From: Oceanobacillus kimchii X50
GTDB taxonomy: Bacteria > Bacillota > Bacilli > Bacillales > Amphibacillaceae
DNA: 64,000 nt
Assembly (NCBI RefSeq): GCF_000340475.1
Contig: NZ_CM001792.1
Coordinates: 1,758,659-1,822,658 of the forward strand
Direction of reading: 5' to 3'
Part shown: piece after piece, positions 1-7,553 of the stretch
Layout: each line of letters opens with the position of its first letter
Position numbering within the stretch: position 1 is the stretch's first letter
The notes under the pieces: generated by a model
Told to the model about the DNA's origin: nothing
Seen by the model: only the letters and a program-made list of their open reading frames with translations
Databases searched by the model: none
Translations under genes and position numbers: made by a program

Positions 1-336
1 TATCTTTTTCTCACGAGAAGTTAAAGCTGGACTTATAAAAGCCCATATTTGATAAGCTAGAACAGGAATTGTCCCGACTATGGCAACCAAACCTGCCATT
101 GAGAAATAAACCCAGATAATTTCTGTTGGACTAATTGCTGTTAATTCAAGATCTATATCATTAACGAAAAACCAGTAAATATCTTTCACATTTAGAAAAC
201 CTATAATAAATAGTATGATAAATATTACGGCTGTAACAATTAATCGATTACGCAATTCGGATAAATGTCCTACTACATTCATTTCTTTTTCTGTACTTTC
301 CGTACTATTGGTATATTGATCTTCAGGTGTTGACAT
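1..336 (-). CDS. tatC: Sec-independent translocase subunit TatC (C-terminus off the window)
   Basis: TatC is the polytopic inner-membrane receptor that recognises twin-arginine signal peptides and, with TatA, exports folded proteins. The first 112 codons are visible. After a polar N-terminus comes the family motif HLSELRNRL at about residues 24-32, then a hydrophobic helix (VTAVIFIILF), a loop, a second helix and the segment YQIWAFIKPAL. The ATG at 334-336 is preceded by AAGGAG at good distance. It follows tatA by 64 bases on the same strand, so the two form a minimal TatAC system. The gene runs off the left edge; nothing suggests it is broken. The Rieske protein gene qcrA in this window encodes a likely substrate. 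Confidence 0.93.
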   Translation of the reverse strand, partial: MSTPEDQYTNSTESTEKEMNVVGHLSELRNRLIVTAVIFIILFIIGFLNVKDIYWFFVNDIDLELTAISPTEIIWVYFSMAGLVAIVGTIPVLAYQIWAFISPALTSREKKI

Positions 337-400
337 GTACAAGCACTCCTTATGTACGACATAAAAGAAGATGTAAGGGTATTTCCCCTACACCTCCATT

Positions 401-571
401 TCATTGTTTCTTTTTATTGTGGTCATTCATAATATCTTGACTAGCATTTTTAAATTCTTTTAGTGTTGTTCCAAAAGCTCGTCCGATTTCAGGTAACTTA
501 TTTGGCCCAAATACAATTAATGCTACAATTAAAATCAAAATTAAGCCTGGAAAGCCGATATTACTAAACAT
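401..571 (-). CDS. tatA: TatA pore-forming subunit of the Tat translocase, 56 aa
   Basis: This short gene encodes a 56-residue TatA. An N-terminal transmembrane helix (residues about 5-21, [17 protein letters not shown]) is followed by the hinge [14 protein letters not shown] and an amphipathic, charged tail, the standard TatA layout. The FG and LPEIGR residues are family hallmarks. A GGTGGAG ribosome-binding site precedes the ATG. TatA oligomerises around TatC to form the export path for folded proteins. It is read from a promoter at 694-723 and continues into tatC. Gram-positive bacteria commonly use only TatA and TatC, without TatB, and no tatB is seen here. Confidence 0.93.
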   Translation of the reverse strand: MFSNIGFPGLILILIVALIVFGPNKLPEIGRAFGTTLKEFKNASQDIMNDHNKKKQ

Positions 572-693
572 CAAGCATCACTCCACCGTCGTAGGTATTT
601 TAATAACATCAATTGTTATTATATTTCAGTATTAAAATCGATACTACCCAGAATAATCCATTAAATACATCTCTCTACTTTAACTTTATACAT

Positions 694-723
694 ATCATAG
701 CACGATTAGAAATAATTAAACAA
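694..723 (-). promoter_or_regulatory. Sigma-A-type promoter for tatAC
   Basis: On the minus strand, TTGTTT (718-723) and TATGAT (694-699) are separated by 18 bases and point at tatA. They lie between the end of dfrA and the tatA start. Assigned by pattern only. Confidence 0.55.
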
Positions 724-731
724 GTTATTCA

Positions 732-1223
732 TTAAACTTTTCGATCATATTGAATGAAGTAGTAATCATACGGATTTTTTTCATCTTTTTCACCTTTAAT
801 TTTAGATGATACTATCCAGTCTTCCTTATTAAATTCAGGAAAAAATGTATCTCCGGTAAATGAATCATCAATCAAGGTGATATACATCCGATCTGCAATA
901 TCCATAACTTGTTTAAATAAGTTTGCACCACCGATTATAAAATATTCTTCTTTCGGATTCTCCATGTTCCACTTTTTTATTTTGTCAATATGATGAATTA
1001 TTTTCACATTTTCATACTGCACGTCCGTTCGCTTGGTTAAAACAATATTTTTTCGGTTTGGTAATGCGCCACCCATTGATTCGAACGTTTTTCTTCCCAT
1101 AATTATAGTATTACCTGTTGTCTTTTCTTTAAAAAAACGTAAATCTTTTGGCAAATGCCAAGGCAATTGATTATTAACTCCAATTACATGATTGCGATCC
1201 ATAGCAAGTAATAACGAAATCAT
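732..1223 (-). CDS. dfrA: Dihydrofolate reductase
   Basis: The enzyme reduces dihydrofolate to tetrahydrofolate with NADPH, recycling the folate oxidised by thymidylate synthase. It has 163 residues, the normal length. The N-terminus contains the Met20-loop region (VIGVNNQLPWHLPKDL) with the catalytic acidic residue at D27, then the NADPH-binding segment IIMGRKTFES and the late glycine pair in FIIGGANLF. A GAGG site precedes the ATG. It lies 53 bases downstream of thyA on the same strand, so the two steps of the thymidylate cycle are co-transcribed. No resistance-type changes can be judged by eye. Confidence 0.96.
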   Translation of the reverse strand: MISLLLAMDRNHVIGVNNQLPWHLPKDLRFFKEKTTGNTIIMGRKTFESMGGALPNRKNIVLTKRTDVQYENVKIIHHIDKIKKWNMENPKEEYFIIGGANLFKQVMDIADRMYITLIDDSFTGDTFFPEFNKEDWIVSSKIKGEKDEKNPYDYYFIQYDRKV

Positions 1224-1276
1224 ATTATATCCTCAACTTCCTATTTTAGATTCATTGACTAGTATCTATTTTTTTA

Positions 1277-2230
1277 CTATACAGCAATCGGTGCTTTAAT
1301 ACTCGGATGAGGATTATAATTTTCAATCACTAAATCATCTAAGTCCATTTCAAAAATAGATTCTTTGTCTTTATTGATTGTTAGTTGAGGGAAATCTCGG
1401 ATTTCCCTTTCCAGTTGCGTTTTGACTTGTTCAACATGGTTAGAATATATATGTGCGTCTCCAAAAGTATGTACGAAATCACCTACTTCTAATTCACACT
1501 CATGTGCAATTAAGTGAGTGAGCAAAGCATAACTAGCTATATTGAATGGTACCCCAAGAAATACGTCCGCACTTCTTTGGTAAAGCTGACAAGAAAGCTT
1601 TCCATTTGAAACATAAAATTGGAATAATGTATGACATGGAGGTAGTGCCATTGTTGGAATATCTTCAGGATTCCATGCTGAAACAATATGTCTCCTTGAA
1701 TTAGGATTCGTTTTAATGGAATGAATCACATCTTTTAACTGATCTATTGTATCGTTCTGAGTTGTTTTCCAATTTCTCCATTGTTTCCCGTATACAGATC
1801 CTAAGTCTCCGTATTTGTTTGCAAAAGATTCATCTTCAAGAATACGAGTTTTAAAGAGCTCCATTTGTTCTTGATATTGTTTATTAAAATTCTCATCTTC
1901 TTGACTGCGTAAGCCAAAATTCGTCATATCAGGACCATGATAATCAGCACTATTTATCCATTTTTCAAAAGCCCATTCATTCCAAATATTATTATTGTGT
2001 TTTAATAAATAACGAATATTCGTATCACCTTTTATAAACCAAAGTAGTTCACTTGCAACTAAACGGAATGGAACACGTTTCGTCGTTAGAAGAGGAAATC
2101 CCTTATTTAAATCAAATCGAATTTGATGTCCGAATATAGAATGTGTCCCTGTATTGGTTCGATCTCCACGTTGTTCTCCAGTCTCAAATATTTGTCTACA
2201 CAAATTTAAGTATGCTTGTTCACCTTGCAT
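1277..2230 (-). CDS. thyA: Thymidylate synthase ThyA, long form
   Basis: ThyA methylates dUMP to dTMP using methylene-tetrahydrofolate. The catalytic cysteine is C199 in [12 protein letters not shown], preceded by the phosphate-binding arginine pair in [10 protein letters not shown] and followed by the [16 protein letters not shown] nucleotide-binding segment. At 317 residues it is the long form (Lactobacillus casei type), with an extra insertion around residues 85-140 that the short E. coli-type enzyme lacks. An upstream in-frame TTG at 2248 is possible, but AGGAGAG is spaced correctly only for the ATG at 2228-2230, which I use. dfrA follows immediately. Confidence 0.96.
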   Translation of the reverse strand: MQGEQAYLNLCRQIFETGEQRGDRTNTGTHSIFGHQIRFDLNKGFPLLTTKRVPFRLVASELLWFIKGDTNIRYLLKHNNNIWNEWAFEKWINSADYHGPDMTNFGLRSQEDENFNKQYQEQMELFKTRILEDESFANKYGDLGSVYGKQWRNWKTTQNDTIDQLKDVIHSIKTNPNSRRHIVSAWNPEDIPTMALPPCHTLFQFYVSNGKLSCQLYQRSADVFLGVPFNIASYALLTHLIAHECELEVGDFVHTFGDAHIYSNHVEQVKTQLEREIRDFPQLTINKDKESIFEMDLDDLVIENYNPHPSIKAPIAV

Positions 2231-2285
2231 TGTAATCTCTCCTAACAATATTGGAAATATAGATTATTACTTCTTAAATGATTTA

Positions 2286-2294
2286 ATTATAACA
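2286..2294 (-). promoter_or_regulatory. Extended -10 promoter for thyA-dfrA
   Basis: The minus strand reads TGTTATAAT, a perfect -10 with the TG extension, about 55 bases upstream of the thyA start. The -35 region is weak, as is usual for extended -10 promoters. Confidence 0.55.
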
Positions 2295-2394
2295 GAAACT
2301 AGTCCTCTTTTGTTACATAAACGTAAAACATAAGCTCTTAGATTTGGACATAAAATTAGAGTAAAGCTAGGTTTTTCAAAGGAGGTTCTCAAAT

Positions 2395-3429
2395 TTGAAT
2401 ACCACTTTAGAACAAATAATAAAAAATTCTATTGTATATACATATGTTGCTAGTCAACCATTTGTTGCGATGACTGGATTACCAGCCGATACAGAAATAT
2501 CTGAACAAGTCGTACAAAGCGGTGATCATATTGAAACATCGAATGCATTAATAAAAAAAGAAGATATTTGGTTTGGTGAAAATTGGAACACGGAACAATA
2601 TAGTATTACTCTAGATCAAATAGCTTATCAAATAGATGATGAAGGATTTAATGATGCACTTAGTATTACTGAATTAGAAGAAATGAAAAAAGCAGATTCT
2701 CTTTCTATAATTGAAGATAAAATAAACTCTATTCAACCAGGAATGAAGTCAGGTGAAATAAAAGAAGTCCAAAAGGCGTTAGTTACTCTGGATTATTATT
2801 CAGGTGAAATAGATGGTATTTATGGCCCTTTAACCCATGATGCTCTAGTTAGCGTAGAGAAAGATTATGACTTATCATTAGTAAGTACACAACAAGAGGA
2901 AAAGATTCAAGAAATCTATTTTGCTTTGGAGTCATCAACTATAGAAGAAGATTCCCAAAGTTCAAATGTAGAAACAATTGAGAGTGATGAATCATCCAAT
3001 ACTGAAAATAATAATGAGTCAGCCGAAGAGAAGAGTCAGGATCCCTACTACTCGAAACAACTCGAAGTAAGTGGAAATAAACAGCCTGTTATTAAAGCTG
3101 CTAAATCTTTAGTCGGGACCCCTTATGTTTATGGTGGTGACGGGCCTGGAGGTTTTGATTGTAGTGGTTTCATTCAATATGTCTATGAAAGTAATGATAT
3201 CGTAATCCCTAGAACGGTTAGCGAGATATGGAATTTTAGTTCTCCTGTTGACAGTCCTTCAATTGGTGATATCGTATTTTTTTCAACCACACACTCAGGA
3301 CCATCTCATGCAGGTATTTATATTGGCGATGGAAAATTTATTCATGCAGGTTCATCTAGTGGCGTAGTTATTACCGAGTTATCCAATCCATACTGGGAAG
3401 AGAGATATATTGGTGCAAAACGTATCTAA
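2395..3429 (+). CDS. NlpC/P60 peptidoglycan endopeptidase with a peptidoglycan-binding domain
   Basis: A predicted cell-wall hydrolase of 344 residues. Residues about 115-160 form a peptidoglycan-binding-1 domain (VQKALVTLDYYSGEIDGIYGPLT). Residues 165-225 are an acidic, Ser/Glu/Asn-rich linker. Residues 230-344 are the NlpC/P60 papain-like domain: catalytic C256 in FDCSGF, H305 in SHAGIYIGDG and a following H317. Such enzymes cut the D-Glu-to-diamino-acid bond of stem peptides. The TTG start follows AAAGGAGG, and an in-frame TAG just upstream excludes a longer start. Oddly the N-terminus has no convincing signal peptide, so export is unclear. Its exact subfamily is not recognised. Confidence 0.85.
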   Translation: MNTTLEQIIKNSIVYTYVASQPFVAMTGLPADTEISEQVVQSGDHIETSNALIKKEDIWFGENWNTEQYSITLDQIAYQIDDEGFNDALSITELEEMKKADSLSIIEDKINSIQPGMKSGEIKEVQKALVTLDYYSGEIDGIYGPLTHDALVSVEKDYDLSLVSTQQEEKIQEIYFALESSTIEEDSQSSNVETIESDESSNTENNNESAEEKSQDPYYSKQLEVSGNKQPVIKAAKSLVGTPYVYGGDGPGGFDCSGFIQYVYESNDIVIPRTVSEIWNFSSPVDSPSIGDIVFFSTTHSGPSHAGIYIGDGKFIHAGSSSGVVITELSNPYWEERYIGAKRI

Positions 3430-3439
3430 AAGTAAAAGG

Positions 3440-4042
3440 TTACTCCCCTTCCCATTCTTTGTAGAATTGATTTAGGAAGTTTTCGATGTATTGATGACGC
3501 TCTGCTGCTATCATTCTACCTGTATTTGTATGCATCGAATCTTGTAATAACAGTAATTTCTCGTAAAAATGGTGAATGGTAGAACCAGTTGATTTTGTTG
3601 GTTCATAAATAGTACGCTGTTTCGAACCTCCATATGCAAATGCTCTAGCTATGCCAATTGCGCCGAGTGCGTCTAATCGATCAGCATCTTGAACTATTTT
3701 TCCTTCTATAGTAGTTGGTATAACGCCTTTAGAATATGAAGTAGTATCGATAATCATCATTATAGCTTCAATTTGAGAATGTTGTAATCCTAATTGTTTA
3801 AGGAACTGTAAAAGCTCATTTAATTCTTTTTTTGGATTAGTGGTTAATTTATGATCAGCTATATCATGAAGCCATGCAGCTGCCATGGTTATAAATAGAT
3901 TGGCATCCTCTTCTATAGCGATTTTATTCGCATTTTTCACTACTCGTTCTAAATGAAAATAATCATGACCAGTAGTCTCATTTGAAAATTTCTGTTTTAC
4001 ATATTCGCTAATTTTATCTAATTGATTATCTTTTGAATGCAT
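3440..4042 (-). CDS. HD-domain phosphohydrolase (YedJ-like)
   Basis: A soluble metal-dependent phosphohydrolase of about 200 residues. The HD signature is complete: HDYFHLERV near the start, AAWLHDIADHK at about residues 56-66 and a distal DADRLDALGAIGIARAF. This arrangement matches the YedJ branch of the HD superfamily; the substrate is unknown, though phosphate esters or nucleotides are usual. The ATG at 4040-4042 is chosen because GGAGG precedes it at the right distance, and the TTG 12 bases upstream lies in that site. It is divergent from the csp gene, and its stop is only 10 bases past the NlpC/P60 gene end (convergent). Confidence 0.85.
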   Translation of the reverse strand: MHSKDNQLDKISEYVKQKFSNETTGHDYFHLERVVKNANKIAIEEDANLFITMAAAWLHDIADHKLTTNPKKELNELLQFLKQLGLQHSQIEAIMMIIDTTSYSKGVIPTTIEGKIVQDADRLDALGAIGIARAFAYGGSKQRTIYEPTKSTGSTIHHFYEKLLLLQDSMHTNTGRMIAAERHQYIENFLNQFYKEWEGE

Positions 4043-4074
4043 TATTTCCTCCAAGATTAATAGAATATAAAATT

Positions 4075-4103
4075 ACTTTATCATTCGTATTACTATTTGT
4101 AAA
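4075..4103 (-). promoter_or_regulatory. Possible sigma-A promoter for the HD hydrolase gene
   Basis: TTTACA (4098-4103) and TAAAGT (4075-4080) on the minus strand, spacing 17, lie about 35 bases upstream of the ATG. The -10 match is moderate. Confidence 0.35.
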
Positions 4104-4138
4104 TTTTAGTTAATTCATCTAAAATTAAACCCATTTCC

Positions 4139-4167
4139 TTGACTGATTTGTTTGAATAGGCTAATAT
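4139..4167 (+). promoter_or_regulatory. Strong sigma-A promoter upstream of the csp gene
   Basis: TTGACT (4139-4144), a 17-base spacer and TAATAT (4162-4167) form a near-consensus promoter. Initiation near 4174 gives a leader of about 160 nt before the csp start codon, the long leader typical of cold-shock genes, and this leader contains the hairpin at 4210-4271. Confidence 0.7.
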
Positions 4168-4209
4168 TAGTAACAAGCAAAGAAGATGTACGGAATCATT
4201 AATTACCTA

Positions 4210-4271
4210 GGGCAACTTCTATAGAAGTGGATGATTTATGATCCGTACTTCTATAGAAGCAGCCCTTTTTT
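4210..4271 (+). terminator. Terminator-like hairpin with U-tract inside the csp leader (possible attenuator)
   Basis: A 56-nt hairpin is followed at once by TTTTTT. GGGC pairs with GCCC, two self-complementary CTTCTATAGAAG blocks pair with each other over 12 bp, and GGAT pairs with ATCC around an 8-nt loop. It lies about 40 nt after the predicted start site and 65 nt before the csp start codon, so transcripts must read through it to express csp unless another promoter exists. No good promoter is visible between it and the gene. Confidence 0.75.
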
Positions 4272-4336
4272 AATATTTCGTTGGTCAACTTTGTAATAAC
4301 ACGCGTTTTACGTGGAAGTATTAGGAGGAAATTTAC

Positions 4337-4537
4337 ATGGAAAACGGAGTAGTAAAATGGTTCAATGCTGAGAAAGGTTACGGATTTATCCAACTTGAAG
4401 AAGGTAATGATGTATTCGTACACTATTCAGCAATTCAAGAAGAAGGCTTTAAGTCTTTAGAAGAAGGACAAGAAGTTTCCTTTGAAATTGTTGAAGGTGA
4501 ACGTGGTCCACAAGCAGCAAACGTTGTTAAAAAATAA
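4337..4537 (+). CDS. Cold-shock protein, CspA/CspB family
   Basis: A 66-residue single cold-shock domain, the full length of the family. Both RNA-binding motifs are present: RNP1-like KGYGFIQ at residues 14-20 and RNP2-like DVFVHYSAI at 25-33. The N-terminus ([15 protein letters not shown]) and C-terminus ([10 protein letters not shown]) are standard. Csp proteins bind single-stranded RNA, melt weak structures and act as transcription antiterminators in several bacteria. AGGAGG precedes the ATG. The gene is monocistronic, with a promoter at 4139, a hairpin-bearing leader and a terminator at 4553. Which paralogue it is cannot be decided from sequence alone. Confidence 0.96.
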   Translation: MENGVVKWFNAEKGYGFIQLEEGNDVFVHYSAIQEEGFKSLEEGQEVSFEIVEGERGPQAANVVKK

Positions 4538-4552
4538 TTTCTTATATATATA

Positions 4553-4585
4553 GCGGAAGCTTAAAATTAAGCTTCCGCTTTTTTT
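4553..4585 (+). terminator. Intrinsic terminator of csp
   Basis: GCGGAAGC pairs with GCTTCCGC, extended by flanking TTAA pairs, and is followed by seven T residues. Confidence 0.9.
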
Positions 4586-4813
4586 GTGGGTAATTATAGT
4601 TTTTATCCCCTTATCTCTTCTCATCATTTTGTCAATCAAATCCCCTGTTTGTTCATCAATCGTTCACATACTTTTCTAACCAAAAAGTTAGTAAAACCAA
4701 TACTTCACCTTATTTGTGTATTATTGAACATAGTGTGAATAGTCTGTGATGTGTACGAATAGGACCTTTGTATTGTGTATGATAAAACTATAGATTCAAA
4801 AGAGGTGATGATG

Positions 4814-4948
4814 ATGAAAAATCTTTTCCATAAAGAAAACAACGAAACAGAGCCAAACCTTAAAGGAACATTTGCTTCCGTTCTAATTTTAGGTGGGCTG
4901 ATCGTTATTTGCTGGGTATCTGTGTTTGCAATCTTTATGACTAGATAA
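4814..4948 (+). CDS. cbaD: ba3-type cytochrome c oxidase subunit IIa, 44 aa
   Basis: A 44-residue single-pass membrane protein. A polar N-terminus with a Lys-Gly-Thr turn (NLKGTF) is followed by one helix (ASVLILGGLIVICWVSVFAIF) and a short MTR tail. This is the layout of subunit IIa of ba3-type oxidases, which supplies the helix that subunit II lacks relative to aa3 enzymes. Three ATG codons stand in a row; the third is best spaced from GAGGTG, and the first two would only add methionines. It lies 18 bases upstream of subunit II on the same strand. Identification rests on shape, neighbours and similarity to remembered family members. Confidence 0.85.
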   Translation: MKNLFHKENNETEPNLKGTFASVLILGGLIVICWVSVFAIFMTR

Positions 4949-4966
4949 GAAGAAAGGATGAGAAAA

Positions 4967-5470
4967 GTGCGCCTGCATAAGTTAGAAAAATGGTGGTTAA
5001 TTCTTGGAGTTAGTGCATTAATTATGTTTTTAGTTGTATTAGGATTTGGAGCTTTTTATATGGGTACACATCCACAAAGTCATGGACTAACGATTGATCC
5101 AAATAATATCGAAGCAAATGAAGCTTTTCAAAAAGAAAATCTTGGTTTAACCAAAGTGGATACCGATCATTATATTGTTAATGTTGTTGCAAGTGCTTTT
5201 AATTATGACCTTGGAGTAGATGAGGATGGAAATTCTGTAAATCATATTAAGATTCCTAAAGGGGCTTCTGTTTTATTTCAAGTAGTCACTACAGATGTAA
5301 TACATGGATTTAATATTGCTGGTACGAATGTAAACATGATGGTAGAACCAGGTTACGTTAGCAGCATGGAAGTTCAAATGAATAAAGTTGGAGAATTTAC
5401 CTTGTTATGTAATGAGTATTGCGGTGTTGGACATCATATGATGTTTACGACTGTGGAGGTGTATGAATAA
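4967..5470 (+). CDS. cbaB: ba3-type cytochrome c oxidase subunit II
   Basis: Subunit II receives electrons from cytochrome c at a binuclear copper centre. One N-terminal helix (WWLILGVSALIMFLVVLGF) anchors a cupredoxin domain facing outward. The CuA ligands are visible: an upstream histidine in DVIHGFNI and the C-terminal cluster CNEYCGVGHHMM (Cys-x3-Cys-x3-His-x2-Met). An ATG at 4958 sits directly against the ribosome-binding site, so I prefer the GTG at 4967 with nine-base spacing, which also gives the common N-terminus MRLHKLEKWW. The stop overlaps the subunit I start by one base. Confidence 0.92.
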   Translation: MRLHKLEKWWLILGVSALIMFLVVLGFGAFYMGTHPQSHGLTIDPNNIEANEAFQKENLGLTKVDTDHYIVNVVASAFNYDLGVDEDGNSVNHIKIPKGASVLFQVVTTDVIHGFNIAGTNVNMMVEPGYVSSMEVQMNKVGEFTLLCNEYCGVGHHMMFTTVEVYE

Positions 5471-7158
5471 TGGCTCTTGCTAACTTACTAACATTTGAAG
5501 AAATATCAACTGATCCTATAAAGATTACCAAAAAAGATTCTAAGTTATACTTATCATTTATTTATGTAGCAATTATATCCCTATTTTTAGGTGGCCTAAT
5601 GGGGCTATTACAAGTATTAGTACGAACAGGTGAATTTACACTTCCATTTGGAATTGGTTATTATCAAATTCTTACTTTCCATGGTGTTGTGCTTGCTTTA
5701 GTATTAACTACCTTTTTTATTATTGGATTTCAGTTTGCTTTAATGGGAAAAACAGTAGGCATTTCTGAAAAACAGCGTAAATCTGCTTGGCTAGCTTTTT
5801 GGGTAATGACTATTGGTACATCTTTGACTGCTGTTACAATTCTCATAGGTAAAGCAAATGTGCTCTATACATTTTACGCACCATTAAAAGCACATCCCCT
5901 CTTCTATATTGGTTTAGCTCTTGTTGTCGTGGGGACCTGGATTGCAGCAATCGTAAATTGGAGACAGCTATTTGTATGGAAAAAACAAAACTCAAATCAA
6001 AATTCACCTCTCCTTGCTTTTATGGTTACAATCAATATGATTATGTGGGTTATTGCATCTTTAGGTGTGGCTGTCGCGGTATTAGTTCAATTTATTCCAT
6101 GGTCATTAGGTTATGCAGAAACCATTAATGTCTTGTTAAGTAGAACGTTATTTTGGTACTTTGGTCATCCTTTAGTATACTTCTGGTTATTACCCGCTTA
6201 TATGGCTTGGTATGCCATTATACCGAAGATTATTGGAGGTAAACTATTTAGTGATTCTTTAGCTAGACTATCCTTTATTTTGTTTTTATTCTTTTCAATC
6301 CCAGTTGGTTTTCATCACCAATTAACAGAACCTGGTATAGACCCTACATGGAAGTTTATCCAAGTTGTATTAACATTTATGGTTATTATTCCTAGTTTAA
6401 TGACAGCATTCTCGATGTTCGCTACATTTGAAATCACTGGCAGAAAAAAAGGATATCTTGGTTTATTTAGTTGGTTTAAAAATTTACCTTGGCATGATGT
6501 CCGCTTCTTTGCTCCATTTGTAGGTATGCTTGCATTTATCCCTGGTGGAATTGGCGGAATTATTAATGCCTCCCACCAAATGAACACATTAGTCCATAAC
6601 ACGATTTGGGTAACAGGACACTTTCATTTAACTGTAGCTACGACTGTTCTACTTACGTTTTTTGGGATAGCTTACTGGTTAATTCCTCATTTAACAGGTA
6701 GGAAATTAACAAGAAAAATTCATCGTTTAGGCATTTACCAAACCGTAGTTTGGGCAATAGGTATGACGATTATGTCTGGAGCTATGCATATCCAGGGTTT
6801 ATTAGGCGGTCCGAGAAGATCTTCCTATTCAGAGTACGGTGGATCCGAGCAAGCAGTTGAATGGGGCGCATATCAAATGGCTCAAGCGGTTGGTGGTACT
6901 ATACTTTTTATTGGAATCCTTCTTATGGTATATATTTTTATTCATCTTGCATTTATTGCACCAGAAGGAAAAGAAGAATTTCCGATAGCTGAAATAGAGG
7001 ATTATGCACCAATTACACCAAAATGGATGGAGAATTGGAAATTATGGATAGGTATAACTATAGCATTAATTCTATTCGCTTATACCATACCTGTAATTGA
7101 TATTATTCAAAACTCACCACCTGGTTCACCACCATTTGATGCTATAATCGGTAATTAA
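5470..7158 (+). CDS. cbaA: ba3-type cytochrome c oxidase subunit I
   Basis: The catalytic, proton-pumping subunit that reduces oxygen to water at a haem-copper centre. It has 562 residues with about 13 membrane helices. Ligand motifs are clear: a low-spin haem histidine in LTFHGVVLALVL, the CuB/cross-link region FGHPLVYFWLLPAYMAWY, and the haem-ligand pair in VTGHFHLTVAT. Lack of the classical aa3 proton-channel residues and the small subunits IIa and II place it in the B (ba3) family, which has high oxygen affinity. It is the last gene of the operon. The stop is followed by a gene-free stretch with a dispersed repeat. Confidence 0.94.
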   Translation: MALANLLTFEEISTDPIKITKKDSKLYLSFIYVAIISLFLGGLMGLLQVLVRTGEFTLPFGIGYYQILTFHGVVLALVLTTFFIIGFQFALMGKTVGISEKQRKSAWLAFWVMTIGTSLTAVTILIGKANVLYTFYAPLKAHPLFYIGLALVVVGTWIAAIVNWRQLFVWKKQNSNQNSPLLAFMVTINMIMWVIASLGVAVAVLVQFIPWSLGYAETINVLLSRTLFWYFGHPLVYFWLLPAYMAWYAIIPKIIGGKLFSDSLARLSFILFLFFSIPVGFHHQLTEPGIDPTWKFIQVVLTFMVIIPSLMTAFSMFATFEITGRKKGYLGLFSWFKNLPWHDVRFFAPFVGMLAFIPGGIGGIINASHQMNTLVHNTIWVTGHFHLTVATTVLLTFFGIAYWLIPHLTGRKLTRKIHRLGIYQTVVWAIGMTIMSGAMHIQGLLGGPRRSSYSEYGGSEQAVEWGAYQMAQAVGGTILFIGILLMVYIFIHLAFIAPEGKEEFPIAEIEDYAPITPKWMENWKLWIGITIALILFAYTIPVIDIIQNSPPGSPPFDAIIGN

Positions 7159-7227
7159 TTTTACAGAAAAAGTAATTGAATCAATTTCAATATTTATATA
7201 TTTGGTATAAAATCCGAATGTTGTATT

Positions 7228-7361
7228 GTTTGATTTCCATTGCAGACGGCGCTTTCCGCAGGCACATCTTCAACTAACTAGGAAAAGAAGTCCCCCTTTT
7301 CCTAGTGGATTTTCAGCCCGTGCTCCTTCCTGCAGCAGACGCTGTCTTCCATTACAATCAA
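7228..7361 (-). repeat. Degenerate palindromic intergenic repeat, copy 1
   Basis: Read on the minus strand it begins TTGATTGTAATGGAAGACAG and ends with GCCGTCTGCAATGGAAATCAAA, so its two ends are imperfect inverted repeats. Its GC content is well above the flanks. A perfect 10-bp hairpin (CTAGGAAAAG with CTTTTCCTAG) sits in the middle at 7278-7305. A clearly related copy lies at 63441-63573. Sequences of this kind (GGAAGACGGCGACTCCTGC-like) recur between genes in many Bacillaceae. Function unknown; not coding. Confidence 0.7.
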
Positions 7362-7469
7362 AGCCAAGAATATCCTACAATCCAAATGTTAATAACAATA
7401 CTATTACTAACATACGTTTTAAAAAAACTTAGCAATTATGAAACTGATTCAATTACAGTAGGATAAATC

Positions 7470-7509
7470 GCTAAGGGAATATACGATCTGCAAAGTATAT
7501 TCCCCTAGC
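7470..7509. terminator. Hairpin between convergent genes, probable bidirectional terminator
   Basis: GCTAAGGGAATATAC pairs with GTATATTCCCCTAGC (15 bp with one mismatch) around a 10-nt loop. There is no T-run on either side, so it may work as a weak, factor-aided or mRNA-stabilising 3' end for cbaA and bpsB. Confidence 0.5.
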
Positions 7510-7553
7510 AATTCACCTTAACTTATGATAGTCACAGTTTTTTATTTAATAGG

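Larger units (their letters stand above)
7159..7553. other. Gene-free stretch between convergent cbaA and bpsB
   Basis: This 395-base gap holds a dispersed repeat (7228-7361), about 75 bases of AT-rich DNA with no recognisable signal (7363-7440), and a long hairpin (7470-7509). The 68-codon plus-strand reading frame in it is produced by the repeat and has no ribosome-binding site. Confidence 0.6.

Noticed and set aside
4199..4423. Minus-strand frame overlapping the csp leader
   Set aside because: It is a shadow of the hairpin and of the csp coding region and has no start signals.
7226..7432. Plus-strand 68-codon reading frame between cbaA and bpsB
   Set aside because: It runs through the dispersed repeat, has no ribosome-binding site and an implausible composition rich in Arg, Pro, Ser and Cys.
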